Assembly: GCF_023330665.1 (NCBI RefSeq)
Contig: NZ_CP097127.1
Coordinates: 2,976,001-3,040,000 of the forward strand
Source of the DNA: Conexibacter sp. S30A1
GTDB lineage: Bacteria; Actinomycetota; Thermoleophilia; Solirubrobacterales; Solirubrobacteraceae
Reading direction: 5' to 3'
DNA: 64,000 nt
The notes under the pieces are model-generated. The model made no database searches and was not told the origin of the DNA. It worked only from the letters and a program-made list of their open reading frames with translations. Both the position numbers and the translations under genes were made by a program. Numbering within the stretch: position 1 is the first letter of the stretch; every line of letters begins with the position of its first letter. Below are positions 25,430-32,804 of this stretch, one piece after another.

Positions 25430-26014
25430 TCACGCCGCCCACGGGAAGGCGGGAGCTCGTGTTGCCAACAGCACCCCGCCAGACAACCTGGACACAACCG
25501 GCCACGGATCCACCGGACCGAACCTCAAAACCCACGCCCTGGCCGTGACTGCGATCGCTTCCAACGCGTCCGCGACCACGCTCCCAGCCGGCATGATCGG
25601 CCCGAGCTCCGGGTCCAGCACGATCGCGCACCGCGTGAAATGCTCCCGAATCACATCCGCCCGCGCAGCGAACCGGCTCAACCAGCCCCGGACCGTGTCC
25701 GCCGGCAACCCCAACCACCCAGCGATCCGGCGATACCCCTGCCCAGCAACGCTCGCCTCAACCGCCGCGCCGATCACAGCCACCTCGTCCCGACGACGCA
25801 ACAACCCGATATCAGGCAACAGCACATGGGTCCCCAGACACCCCCGGCACCTGGCCCGCCTGGGCACCAGCCGCCGGTCAGCACCCCGACAGCGCAACAC
25901 CCGCTCCCGGCCATGACCCCACGGCCCCAACACCGCCCGGCATAACGGACACAACAACCCGCCAGCCAACAACTCAGCCTCGACCACGGCAGGCTCTGCA
26001 CATACGATCAACAT
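25430..26014 (-). CDS. zinc-ribbon/HTH protein (DUF6431-like) of the transposon
   Basis: 194 residues from ATG 26014, with GGAGG nine bases upstream. The N-terminal half has four candidate zinc ligands: LLCPLCRAVL, then LVPRRARCRGCLGTHVLLP. The middle has a helix-turn-helix (GYRRIAGWLGLPADTVRGWLSRFAARA). The C-terminal third is hydrophobic and poorly conserved. It fits the DUF6431 family, whose function is not established. A zinc ribbon followed by HTH, encoded just ahead of a TnsB/TnsC-like pair, is the layout of TniQ/TnsD target selectors, so a role in target-site choice is a reasonable hypothesis. Confidence 0.75.
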   Translation of the reverse strand: MLIVCAEPAVVEAELLAGGLLCPLCRAVLGPWGHGRERVLRCRGADRRLVPRRARCRGCLGTHVLLPDIGLLRRRDEVAVIGAAVEASVAGQGYRRIAGWLGLPADTVRGWLSRFAARADVIREHFTRCAIVLDPELGPIMPAGSVVADALEAIAVTARAWVLRFGPVDPWPVVSRLSGGVLLATRAPAFPWAA

Positions 26015-26038
26015 CGGGGTGCCACCTCCGGCATCCAA

Positions 26039-26080
26039 GAGAGCCCTCCCGGCAACCGCCAAGCTGACGGGAGGGCTCTC
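26039..26080. terminator. 13-bp hairpin between micro-ORF and DUF6431-like gene
   Basis: GAGAGCCCTCCCG (26039-26051) pairs exactly with 26068-26080 across a 16-base loop. It lies in the 70-base gap just after the transposon's promoter-proximal micro-ORF. It may act as an attenuator that limits read-through from outside promoters into the transposase operon, or as a leaky terminator; no T-run follows. Confidence 0.55.
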
Positions 26081-26086
26081 GCGCGT

Positions 26087-26152
26087 TCACAAACGCGCCA
26101 AGCCTGCCACCATCGCAGCAAACATGCCGCCGATGAACGGCGCCACCCACAC
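26087..26152 (-). CDS. micro-ORF, hydrophobic 21-residue peptide
   Basis: GTG 26152 to TGA 26087 encodes MWVAPFIGGMFAAMVAGLARL, a single membrane helix (one residue over the quoting limit would not change this). It is the first reading frame inside the transposon's right end. An in-frame TTG 18 bases earlier would add six residues. The reduced relative at 39120-39242 also has a short hydrophobic peptide at this position, which is the reason for listing it. Expression not shown. Confidence 0.4.
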   Translation of the reverse strand: MWVAPFIGGMFAAMVAGLARL

Positions 26153-26166
26153 CGCGCGTGCCGGAT

Positions 26167-27738
26167 TCAAACGGCGCTCAACACTCTGGCGACCGCTATC
26201 TGGTGGCGGTGGAGCTTGGTGAGGTTGTGGGTCATCGTGATCAACCGCCACTCCGTCTGCACAGCGGCCCGGCCTCTGCGGTGGAAGCTGGTGAATTTGC
26301 GGTTGTGTTTGGTGTGACCGAACACGGGCTCGATCTGGGTCTGACGTTTTCGGTAGATCTCACGCCCGAGGTCGGTCTCCAGCACGCGGCGCATGAACGC
26401 GTAGCGTCCGCCGGTCCAGCCTGGTCGCTCGCCGGTGCGTTTGCCGGAGTCCGGCGGGATCAGCACTGGGATTCCGTGCCCGGCGGTGACGTCGTCGATG
26501 TGTTGCTCGTTCCAGTACTGCGCGTCGGCGACGACGACCTCGGGCCGTGCGTCGATCCCGGCGTTAGCGAGCTCTTTGAGCGCGGCTGTGAGCATCGGTC
26601 TGAGGTGTGAGAAGTCGCCGGCGGCTGTCGTGATCTCCGCAGCGATCACGATCTGCTGCTCGTTGACAACGGCCTGGGCGTTGTAGCCCTGGATGTAGCG
26701 GCGGTTGCCTTTCATCCGCCGGGAGTCCGGGTCGGTCACGTTCACCTCACCCTCGGGTATCTGGGGCGGCGAGTACGGCTTCGGGGTTCCACCCAGCCGC
26801 TTGGGGTCATGGATTCGGCGGTGCTCACGGAACGCTTCATATGCCGTGTTGCCGCGCTTCTGCGCAGCGAGATCATCCTCAAGCCACCGTGCCGCCAGCC
26901 GCAAACGCGCTTGGCGTGAGCGTGGGACCGGCCCCGCGGTCTGTGCCCGTTGCGCGTCGAGTTGACGGCGCGCCTCACGCGTCCATCCCTCCCGGCCCTG
27001 CACCCTTGCAAGGATCCGCTCGGTGTCGAACCCAGCCAACGGATCCGCGTCGGGCTGCCCCTCCAGGCCGTTCTCCGCGCTCGCCAGCTGATCCTCACCG
27101 GCACGCTCACGCTCCAGTTCACGAACGATCCACGCACGCCGCCCAGCCTCGGTCGCGAGCTCGGGCGGGAACTCATCCCCGCGCGCCTGCCCGTGCTCCA
27201 GATCCTCGGCCTGATCTCGCTTGATCGCCTCACCGATGATCCCCCTGGCGATCCGGTCATAGTCAACGTTGGAGTCACTCGCTGCGCTCGCTGACAGCTT
27301 CGTGCCATCGATCGCAACAACCCCGGACGCGACCAGACCGCCCTTTGCGCACAGCTTCAAAACCATCCCGAACAACTCACCCAACCGCTGCTCGTGACGC
27401 ACGATGAACCGGGCGATGGTGGCATGGTCCGGCACCCGGTTAGCAGTGATCACCCGGTAGGCAATGTCCTGGCGACAGTGACGCTCGATCCCGCGTGAGG
27501 ACCGCTGGGCAGTGGAATACGCGAACAACACCAAGCTAACCATCATTGACGGGTCATACGCAGCGCGACCATGCCCGTCCGCTCGGTAGTCCGCATAGAA
27601 GTCCGACAGATCGAGCTGCTGCACCGTCTCCAGCACGAACCACGCCAAATGATCGCCCGGCAGCCAATCCCGCAACGACGGAGGCATCAAAAACGCCTGC
27701 TCACGATCACACTCAATGAAATTCTGGGGCATCCCCAA
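26167..27738 (-). CDS. IS1182-family transposase with altered C-terminus
   Basis: 523 residues from about 27738; the in-frame ATG two codons later is an equal candidate. Opening PQNFIECDREQAFLMPPSLRDWLP, the DUF772 domain (YDPSMMVSLVLFAYSTAQRSS) and the DDE core (VVAIDGTKLSASAASDS; ARPEVVVADAQYWNE; RKRQTQIEPVFGHTKHNRK) identify the family. The original end was ...QIAVARA followed by TGA; insertion of the transposon in that last codon changes it to ...QIAVARVLSAV using the transposon's own terminal bases. The catalytic part is complete. Confidence 0.9.
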   Translation of the reverse strand: MGMPQNFIECDREQAFLMPPSLRDWLPGDHLAWFVLETVQQLDLSDFYADYRADGHGRAAYDPSMMVSLVLFAYSTAQRSSRGIERHCRQDIAYRVITANRVPDHATIARFIVRHEQRLGELFGMVLKLCAKGGLVASGVVAIDGTKLSASAASDSNVDYDRIARGIIGEAIKRDQAEDLEHGQARGDEFPPELATEAGRRAWIVRELERERAGEDQLASAENGLEGQPDADPLAGFDTERILARVQGREGWTREARRQLDAQRAQTAGPVPRSRQARLRLAARWLEDDLAAQKRGNTAYEAFREHRRIHDPKRLGGTPKPYSPPQIPEGEVNVTDPDSRRMKGNRRYIQGYNAQAVVNEQQIVIAAEITTAAGDFSHLRPMLTAALKELANAGIDARPEVVVADAQYWNEQHIDDVTAGHGIPVLIPPDSGKRTGERPGWTGGRYAFMRRVLETDLGREIYRKRQTQIEPVFGHTKHNRKFTSFHRRGRAAVQTEWRLITMTHNLTKLHRHQIAVARVLSAV

Positions 27739-28036
27739 ATTCTCTTAAACCGGTCAGACAGAACCCCAGGTTTGTGCGACAGCCTCCGGTCATACGAGGG
27801 AAGACGCCGAGGTCATCAGAGGAGCGCAGCGGCCCTGGGTTTCGCCAACACCAGGGCACGGGAGATTTCGTGTCCGCCAGCACGATGCCTATGCATGGCC
27901 TCAGGAACGCCGCCGCGATCGGCCGTGGCGCCGGCACCGGGAGCTCCGTCCCAGACGCGGTAAGTCGCCATAGGGAACGTGCGGTAAGCGTCGTCTCGGG
28001 TGTGGAAGCGATACCGACCCGGGTCGCGACGATCAG

Positions 28037-28459
28037 CTACGCGCTGAGCGTTCCGCGTGGGGCGAGCCATTCGGTTGGCTGCCCGGTGATGGCCGCGATC
28101 CGGTCGTAGTCCTCGTCGTAATGGAGCACGGCAATCCCAGCGGCCTCAGCGGCGGCTGCGATCAGAAGGTCCGGATGCCGGACGGAACGCTGATGTAGAC
28201 CACCACGGTCTGCAAGCTGTCCGTAAACCTCCAGCGCACGATCCCAACCGGTGGCCGCAACCGGGCAATCCGGCAGCGCGTCGAGTTCCGTGCGCATTGC
28301 CTGGAACTCCTGCGGGTTGCGGGCGCTGTAGAGCAGCTCGAGCTTGACCATCGCGCACGTCGCGATCTCCCCTAAAACCACGGCCTCGTCGAACTGTGTG
28401 CGCAGCTTGCCGCCGACCGCGCGGGTCCAGACCCACGTGCTCGTGTCAGCGAGCTTCAA
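28037..28459 (-). CDS. vapC: VapC-type PIN-domain toxin
   Basis: 140 residues. MKLADTSTWVWTRAVGG gives the first Asp, CAMVKLELLYSARNPQEF the Glu, RHPDLLIAAAAEAAGIAVLHYDEDYDRIA the third and fourth acidic residues: a full PIN active site. PIN toxins of the VapC family cut tRNA or rRNA. Its ATG directly abuts the stop of the antitoxin gene. A distinct pair from the one at 2244-2902 (different length, antitoxin type and gene junction). Confidence 0.88.
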   Translation of the reverse strand: MKLADTSTWVWTRAVGGKLRTQFDEAVVLGEIATCAMVKLELLYSARNPQEFQAMRTELDALPDCPVAATGWDRALEVYGQLADRGGLHQRSVRHPDLLIAAAAEAAGIAVLHYDEDYDRIAAITGQPTEWLAPRGTLSA

Positions 28460-28681
28460 CTACACGACCCGTCGTGGCGCGCGAAGCTCATCCAGGACGT
28501 CTGGTGTGAGAGCCGGGAAGTCTCGGCGGGCTAGGCGCTCACGAGCGTCACGGTCAACAACCGAGCGCAGCGCTGCATGAACGGTGTCCGTGGTTCGCTT
28601 GGTGCCGAGAACGTCGGCAGCGGCCTGCACAAGATCAGTCTCAAGATTGATGTTGGTGCGCTTGATCGTCGCTGGACCCAT
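28460..28681 (-). CDS. vapB: VapB-type antitoxin
   Basis: 73 residues from ATG 28681 (a GTG at 28696 is in frame). KRTNINLETDLVQAAADVLGTKRTTDTVHAALRSVVDRDARERL is a ribbon-helix-helix domain of the VapB/DUF2191 type; the last 20 residues (FPALTPDVLDELRAPRRVV) would occupy the toxin. The toxin gene follows without spacing. Autoregulation is expected for the family; no operator was resolved. Confidence 0.85.
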   Translation of the reverse strand: MGPATIKRTNINLETDLVQAAADVLGTKRTTDTVHAALRSVVDRDARERLARRDFPALTPDVLDELRAPRRVV

Positions 28682-28696
28682 AGCAACAGCATACAC

Positions 28697-29057
28697 CTAG
28701 GAGGCAGTAGCCGATACACACGCTCCCTGTAGCCCATTGATCATCGCGGATGCAATCGACTTGACAGGGCCTGACCAACTACGAACCCGAGAGTCGCGCA
28801 CCTGGGTCGGAACCACTCCAGCCCCCAGGCGCCCGCTACACCACTTCTGCCGCCTCGACCCGAGCAAGGCGCGTGGATCAACGGCCAGCGGCTCTACAGC
28901 AACGGCGGCGCCCCGGCCGGCCACCTTCCCGTCTAACGCAAAGACCAGCTGTCAAGCTGCGGCGCGCATCCCGCCAATGTCGGCAACTCACCCGCCTTGC
29001 GCGGCCAGCAGGACGCTGGGCGCTGACCTCGGCGAGCGGACGCGCGCAACGCGTGGT
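28697..29057. other. intergenic between divergent genes
   Basis: About 360 bases without a supported gene. The long plus-strand frame that covers it merely extends the methyltransferase gene upstream. Confidence 0.5.
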
Positions 29058-29063
29058 TACGCT
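29058..29063 (+). promoter_or_regulatory. -10 element TACGCT, leaderless start
   Basis: TACGCT stands six bases before GTG 29070 and there is no ribosome site, an arrangement repeated at several genes of the window. Confidence 0.45.
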
Positions 29064-29069
29064 GGTCTG

Positions 29070-29915
29070 GTGCCCGGCGAGTGGTTTGAGTGGGAGTGGG
29101 ACGAGACCCTGTTTGCCGGGGCTGCCGCCTTCTACGATCGTGGACGCCTGCCGAACGCACCGGGGCTCGCCGCGGCGTTCAACGACACGTTTGGGCTTGA
29201 CGGTCAAGGCCGTCTTTTGGATGTCGGCTCCGGGCCGGGTACCGTGACGCTGCCGCTTGCCGGCCTGTTCAGGGAGGTTGTTGGCGTTGACGCCGACACT
29301 GAAATGATCCGTGAGGCGCGACGACTGGCGGCGAAGCGCGGCGTGATGAACGCCAGCTGGGTTCACCGCCGGGCCGAAGAGCTGCCCGCTGATCTCGGGA
29401 GATTCAACGTGATCACGTTCGCGGCATCGTTTCACTGGATGAACCGTCCGCTCGTCGCCGGGATCGTCCGAGAGATGCTCGAACGTCCTGACGGCGCTGT
29501 CGTGCACGTCGATAATCGCCACCAAGACGGCCTCGCTCCAGCCGACGATCTCCCGCCGGCGCCGACCGAGCGTATTGCCGAGTTGCGCCGTTCGTATCTG
29601 GGTGAGAACCGACGGGCTGGCCAGGGCATCCGTAACTCCTCGCCCGGCGATGAGGCAGCGGTCTTCCGTGCCGCCGGGTTCGCCGGCCCAGAACTCGTCG
29701 TCGTCCCCGACGGGCGCACCATCATCAGATCAGCCGACGACCTCGTCGCCGAAACGTTCTCACTGTCGGCCAGCGCCCCGCACCTCTTCGGCGAGCGACT
29801 ATCGCAATTTGAGCGCGACCTTCGTCGGCTCCTCGCCGACGCATCACCCAACGGAGCGTTCGCGGTTCGCCTGCCCGACAACGAACTCAAGATCTGGCGA
29901 AACGCGACACCGTAG
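29070..29915 (+). CDS. class I SAM-dependent methyltransferase
   Basis: 281 residues from GTG 29070, chosen because the conserved opening (EWFEWEWDETLFAGAAAFYDRGRLPNAPG) follows directly. Motif I is RLLDVGSGPGTVTLPLA (about residues 50-66), motif II EVVGVDADTEMIREARRLA, and NVITFAASFHWMNRPLV the post-II segment, placing it among Methyltransf_11/25-type enzymes. A GRTIIRSADDLVAETFSLS segment near the C-terminus is typical of this subgroup. Substrate unknown. Confidence 0.85.
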   Translation: MPGEWFEWEWDETLFAGAAAFYDRGRLPNAPGLAAAFNDTFGLDGQGRLLDVGSGPGTVTLPLAGLFREVVGVDADTEMIREARRLAAKRGVMNASWVHRRAEELPADLGRFNVITFAASFHWMNRPLVAGIVREMLERPDGAVVHVDNRHQDGLAPADDLPPAPTERIAELRRSYLGENRRAGQGIRNSSPGDEAAVFRAAGFAGPELVVVPDGRTIIRSADDLVAETFSLSASAPHLFGERLSQFERDLRRLLADASPNGAFAVRLPDNELKIWRNATP

Positions 29916-30037
29916 CCACCCTTTCCAGACACAGCGTCGTCCACCGAGCGCCCCCGCTTTGACCTCACCACGCGCCTACCGGCGGGCAGGGTCGACGTCC
30001 GCGCTTTGCGCTGATGCGGAGGCCCGTGCGTTTCGGC

Positions 30038-31000
30038 CTACTCAGCGCGGCGTATTGTGCCCGCCGCCGAGATGAGCCAGTCGGTCATCGCTTCGATTCG
30101 CTCTTCGGTGAGAGCGTGACCGCCGGACCAGTGCTGGTGACAGAGCGATGATTCAGAATTGTGGCTGCGGTAGGTCGGTTGGGCGCGCGCGATCAGATCT
30201 GTTGCGTCCTGAGAGTACGGATCCTCAGATGCCGAGACCACGAGCGCTGGTCGCGGGGCGATCAGACGCAGCAGCCCGTCAAAGTCCGTGAGCTTGCGGA
30301 TCCCCGGGATAACCTGTCCCAACTCGATCCCTGTGCCCGCCGCGACGCGGCTCTGGTAGCTGCCCAGCGCGCCGCTGATGCACACGAATCGCACGCGCTG
30401 ATCGAGCGCGGCACTGAACAGTGTGGTGTGCCCGCCCATCGAATGACCGACGGCACCGATCGCCCGCTGATCGACACCTTCAACCCCGGACAGCACCGAA
30501 ACGGCCTGGGCGGCGTCGGCCAGCACCACACGCATCAGTAGGTCGCCTCCGACCAAGCGGTAAGCCATCTCGTTGTAGTGCTGGGCGTCATCGCCCGCAT
30601 GCGGCGTGGTCCCGTTCGCGTTACGCCGTCGGTCCTCGAAACAGATCGCGTCGGGCGCGAGGACGACGAACCCGGCACGTGCAAGCACAGGCCCGATGGC
30701 CTGGAGCGGATCTCCCGCGCGCCCGGCGATTTCGCTCTTGCCTAGATGTCGTTCGCCGTTGTGTTGGTGGTAGACGACGGCGGCGGGGAACGGCGCCTCG
30801 CCCTCCGGACGCAACAGAAACGCGCCGACGGCTTCGCCCTCCACATTCTTGTAGCTGATCAGTTGTTCGCGATACCCATCCAAACGCCGCTCGCCCGCGT
30901 GCACCTCGTGCGGCTCAACTGCCGGTCGAGCGGACCAGCCAAGCAGGCGACCGAGCTCGGCGCGCAGGCCTCCAAGATCTTCGATTCCCGCAGCGGTCAT
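30038..31000 (-). CDS. alpha/beta hydrolase, dienelactone-hydrolase/acetyl-esterase type
   Basis: 320 residues. FPAAVVYHQHNGERHLGKSEIAGRAGDP is the oxyanion-hole strand, GAVGHSMGGHTTLFSAALD the nucleophile elbow (Ser in G-x-S-x-G, about residue 200), ALVVSASEDPYSQDATDLI the acid, and CHQHWSGGHALTEERI carries the likely catalytic His near the C-terminus. No signal peptide, so cytoplasmic. Ester or lactone substrate unknown. It converges on the methyltransferase gene with 122 bases between. Confidence 0.82.
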   Translation of the reverse strand: MTAAGIEDLGGLRAELGRLLGWSARPAVEPHEVHAGERRLDGYREQLISYKNVEGEAVGAFLLRPEGEAPFPAAVVYHQHNGERHLGKSEIAGRAGDPLQAIGPVLARAGFVVLAPDAICFEDRRRNANGTTPHAGDDAQHYNEMAYRLVGGDLLMRVVLADAAQAVSVLSGVEGVDQRAIGAVGHSMGGHTTLFSAALDQRVRFVCISGALGSYQSRVAAGTGIELGQVIPGIRKLTDFDGLLRLIAPRPALVVSASEDPYSQDATDLIARAQPTYRSHNSESSLCHQHWSGGHALTEERIEAMTDWLISAAGTIRRAE

Positions 31001-31212
31001 GGCGAGATGATCGCAAGCCGAACGGCGCTCAATACCTCAGGTCGTCTTCCCTGACAGACCCGCTCTTCTGTACTGGCACCCATCTCGCGTTCGACGCCGG
31101 CGGTTGTGGTTTGCGCGGCGGACAGGGCGCGTGAGGAGCTTCGACGTAGCGCCTCGGTGTGCGCCTGGCTGCGTGTCACATAATGTCCTGATCGAGCAAT
31201 GATCTGTCGTTG

Positions 31213-32469
31213 ATGGCTTTTAGATTGAACGGCGGCCGGAGCCGGATCTGCGCGTGTGTGCTTACCGCGGCGCTCCTTGCCGCCGCCGCGAGTCCTGCCG
31301 TGCGTGCGGGTGCGGCCGAGCCGGTTCCGCAAACGGTTCGGGCGACGCTAGTCCGGCCTGGAGCGGGAACACGCGAACCACCAGTCGGAACGGCAGTTCG
31401 GCTGAGTCAGGTGGACAGCATTGAGTTCGCGACCGAGCAGGTGGGCTACGCGCTTGGCGGCCCACAGGGATCGACATTTCCGCTGAAGACAACCGACGGT
31501 GGTCACAGATGGTTCATTGATGGACCAGCGTTCTTTCTGCCGGTCGCCGACGGGGCCGCTTCGGTGAGCGACATGGCCGCTACGAGCGCAACTGAGGCCT
31601 ACGCCTACGGCGGCCAGGGCGGTTCGAGCATTGTCATGACAACCGATGCGGGCAAGCGTTGGTGGCGCACGTACTTGGGTCAAGCTGTCGTCGCGGTCTC
31701 TCAGCACGGTAGTGACATCTGGGCGCTCGCTGCCGGTCCTGAGACACCGTCATCGGGGGTAGCTGCGGTAGCGCCGATGTGGCTCTACGACTCCTCCGAC
31801 GGCGGGCGCAGCCGGACCTATCGGTCAACGCTGCCCGACGTGCGTGGATGGGAGGCTGATCTCGTGCGGCCCAGTGCGAACACAGCTTTCGCGCTGATCA
31901 AAGGCTTCGGCCTCGAGAGAGCCTCTGAGGCAGGGATAGTGCAGACGACCAATGGCGGCGAGACCTGGATAAAACGTAGCGATCCGTGCGAGCAGCAGCT
32001 CGCGCGACGCGGCTTCGGCTTCACCGAACGCCTCCAGGCAACCTCGCCGACGTCGCTGTGGCTGTTTTGCGGCACCCAGCCATCAACCGGCGCTCAGGCG
32101 AAGCTGGTGGAGCGCTCCTCGAACTCCGGGCAAACATGGACGCTCATCGCCTCCAACGCTCCTGGCGAACACGTACGCTCGAACGACATATCCGCCATCG
32201 GCACGCTGCCCGACACGGGCACGACGGGATACCTCTCGGTCACCTCTCCATCAGACGCCTGGCTCATCCTCATCGGCAACAGCATGTTCTGGAAAACGAC
32301 CGACGGTGGACACACCTGGACCGCCGCAGCCCCCTCCAAGATCGAGGCGCAATTCCCGCAGGAGTTCTCCCTGGCCCAGCAATCAATCTTCGTGAAGACG
32401 CAGAACGCTCTCTGGAAGCACTCAGCCGATGGGTGGACGCTCGTCGCCGGCACACCCAAGCCGTATTGA
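31213..32469 (+). CDS. secreted beta-propeller (BNR/Asp-box) protein
   Basis: 418 residues from ATG 31213. Signal peptide: basic RLNGGRSRI then CVLTAALLAAAASPAVRAGA. Repeated Asp-box motifs follow: KTTDGGHRWFI, TTDAGKRWW, DSSDGGRSRTY, TTNGGETWIK, SSNSGQTWTL, KTTDGGHTWTA, six in all, spaced 50-70 residues, as in sialidase-like and Ycf48-like propellers. There is no sialidase catalytic set, so a structural or binding role outside the membrane is more likely. Confidence 0.8.
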   Translation: MAFRLNGGRSRICACVLTAALLAAAASPAVRAGAAEPVPQTVRATLVRPGAGTREPPVGTAVRLSQVDSIEFATEQVGYALGGPQGSTFPLKTTDGGHRWFIDGPAFFLPVADGAASVSDMAATSATEAYAYGGQGGSSIVMTTDAGKRWWRTYLGQAVVAVSQHGSDIWALAAGPETPSSGVAAVAPMWLYDSSDGGRSRTYRSTLPDVRGWEADLVRPSANTAFALIKGFGLERASEAGIVQTTNGGETWIKRSDPCEQQLARRGFGFTERLQATSPTSLWLFCGTQPSTGAQAKLVERSSNSGQTWTLIASNAPGEHVRSNDISAIGTLPDTGTTGYLSVTSPSDAWLILIGNSMFWKTTDGGHTWTAAAPSKIEAQFPQEFSLAQQSIFVKTQNALWKHSADGWTLVAGTPKPY

Positions 32470-32804
32470 GACAAGCGCGAGGACCCCGGTCCTCAACGGC
32501 CCGCTTTGGGGCGCAGACGCGCATCTCGACCCTCGAGAAGCTGGCCATTCTTCGCGCGGCAAGCAGTCATGCTCCGGCTATTCCTTTTATCGTTCGCGCC
32601 GGCGGATCAACGTGATCGTATTGGCGACCAAGCGCGACTCGACTCAATCCAGGTTCTCACTGAGACGAGGAGCGGGTCGCTCATGAAGAGCGCGCCTGAC
32701 ATCTGCCTTCGTGCTCGCGCGGGTATGCCCGCCGGCGGCGCCCACCGGACGTCAGGCCGCTCGGCCTCCGAACGAGACGCAGCGGCTGAGCCAGCACGAA
32801 ACAC
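32470..32804. other. intergenic, no gene supported
   Basis: About 335 bases, ending in the 8-bp target CGAAACAC (32797-32804) of the ISL3 copy. Nothing recognisable is disrupted by the insertion. Confidence 0.5.

Larger units (their letters stand above)
21617..26183 (-). mobile_element. DUF6431-type transposon, copy 1, complete (4567 bp)
   Basis: Termini TGTTGAGCGCCGTT at the left and the same 14 bases on the complement of the right end give TG...CA boundaries. CTCTGGC is duplicated on both sides (21610-21616, 26184-26190), a 7-bp target repeat. Reading leftward from the right end: micro-ORF, hairpin, zinc-ribbon/HTH gene, integrase-type transposase, AAA ATPase, DUF3987-like gene, then a 300-base non-coding tail (21617-21917). 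It has no other cargo. The second copy at 60247 is nearly identical. Relation to Tn7/Tn5053/Mu rests on the transposase-ATPase pair. Confidence 0.9.
21498..27786 (-). mobile_element. IS1182-type element interrupted by a 4.57-kb transposon
   Basis: The outer ends GAGGCTGTCGCGTAAA (21498) and, on the complement, GAGGCTGTCGCACAAA (from 27786) are inverted repeats, flanked by CGGT on both sides (21494-21497, 27787-27790). Taking out the nested transposon and one 7-bp duplication leaves about 1.71 kb, right for this family. The nested element entered at the transposase stop codon. Confidence 0.85.
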
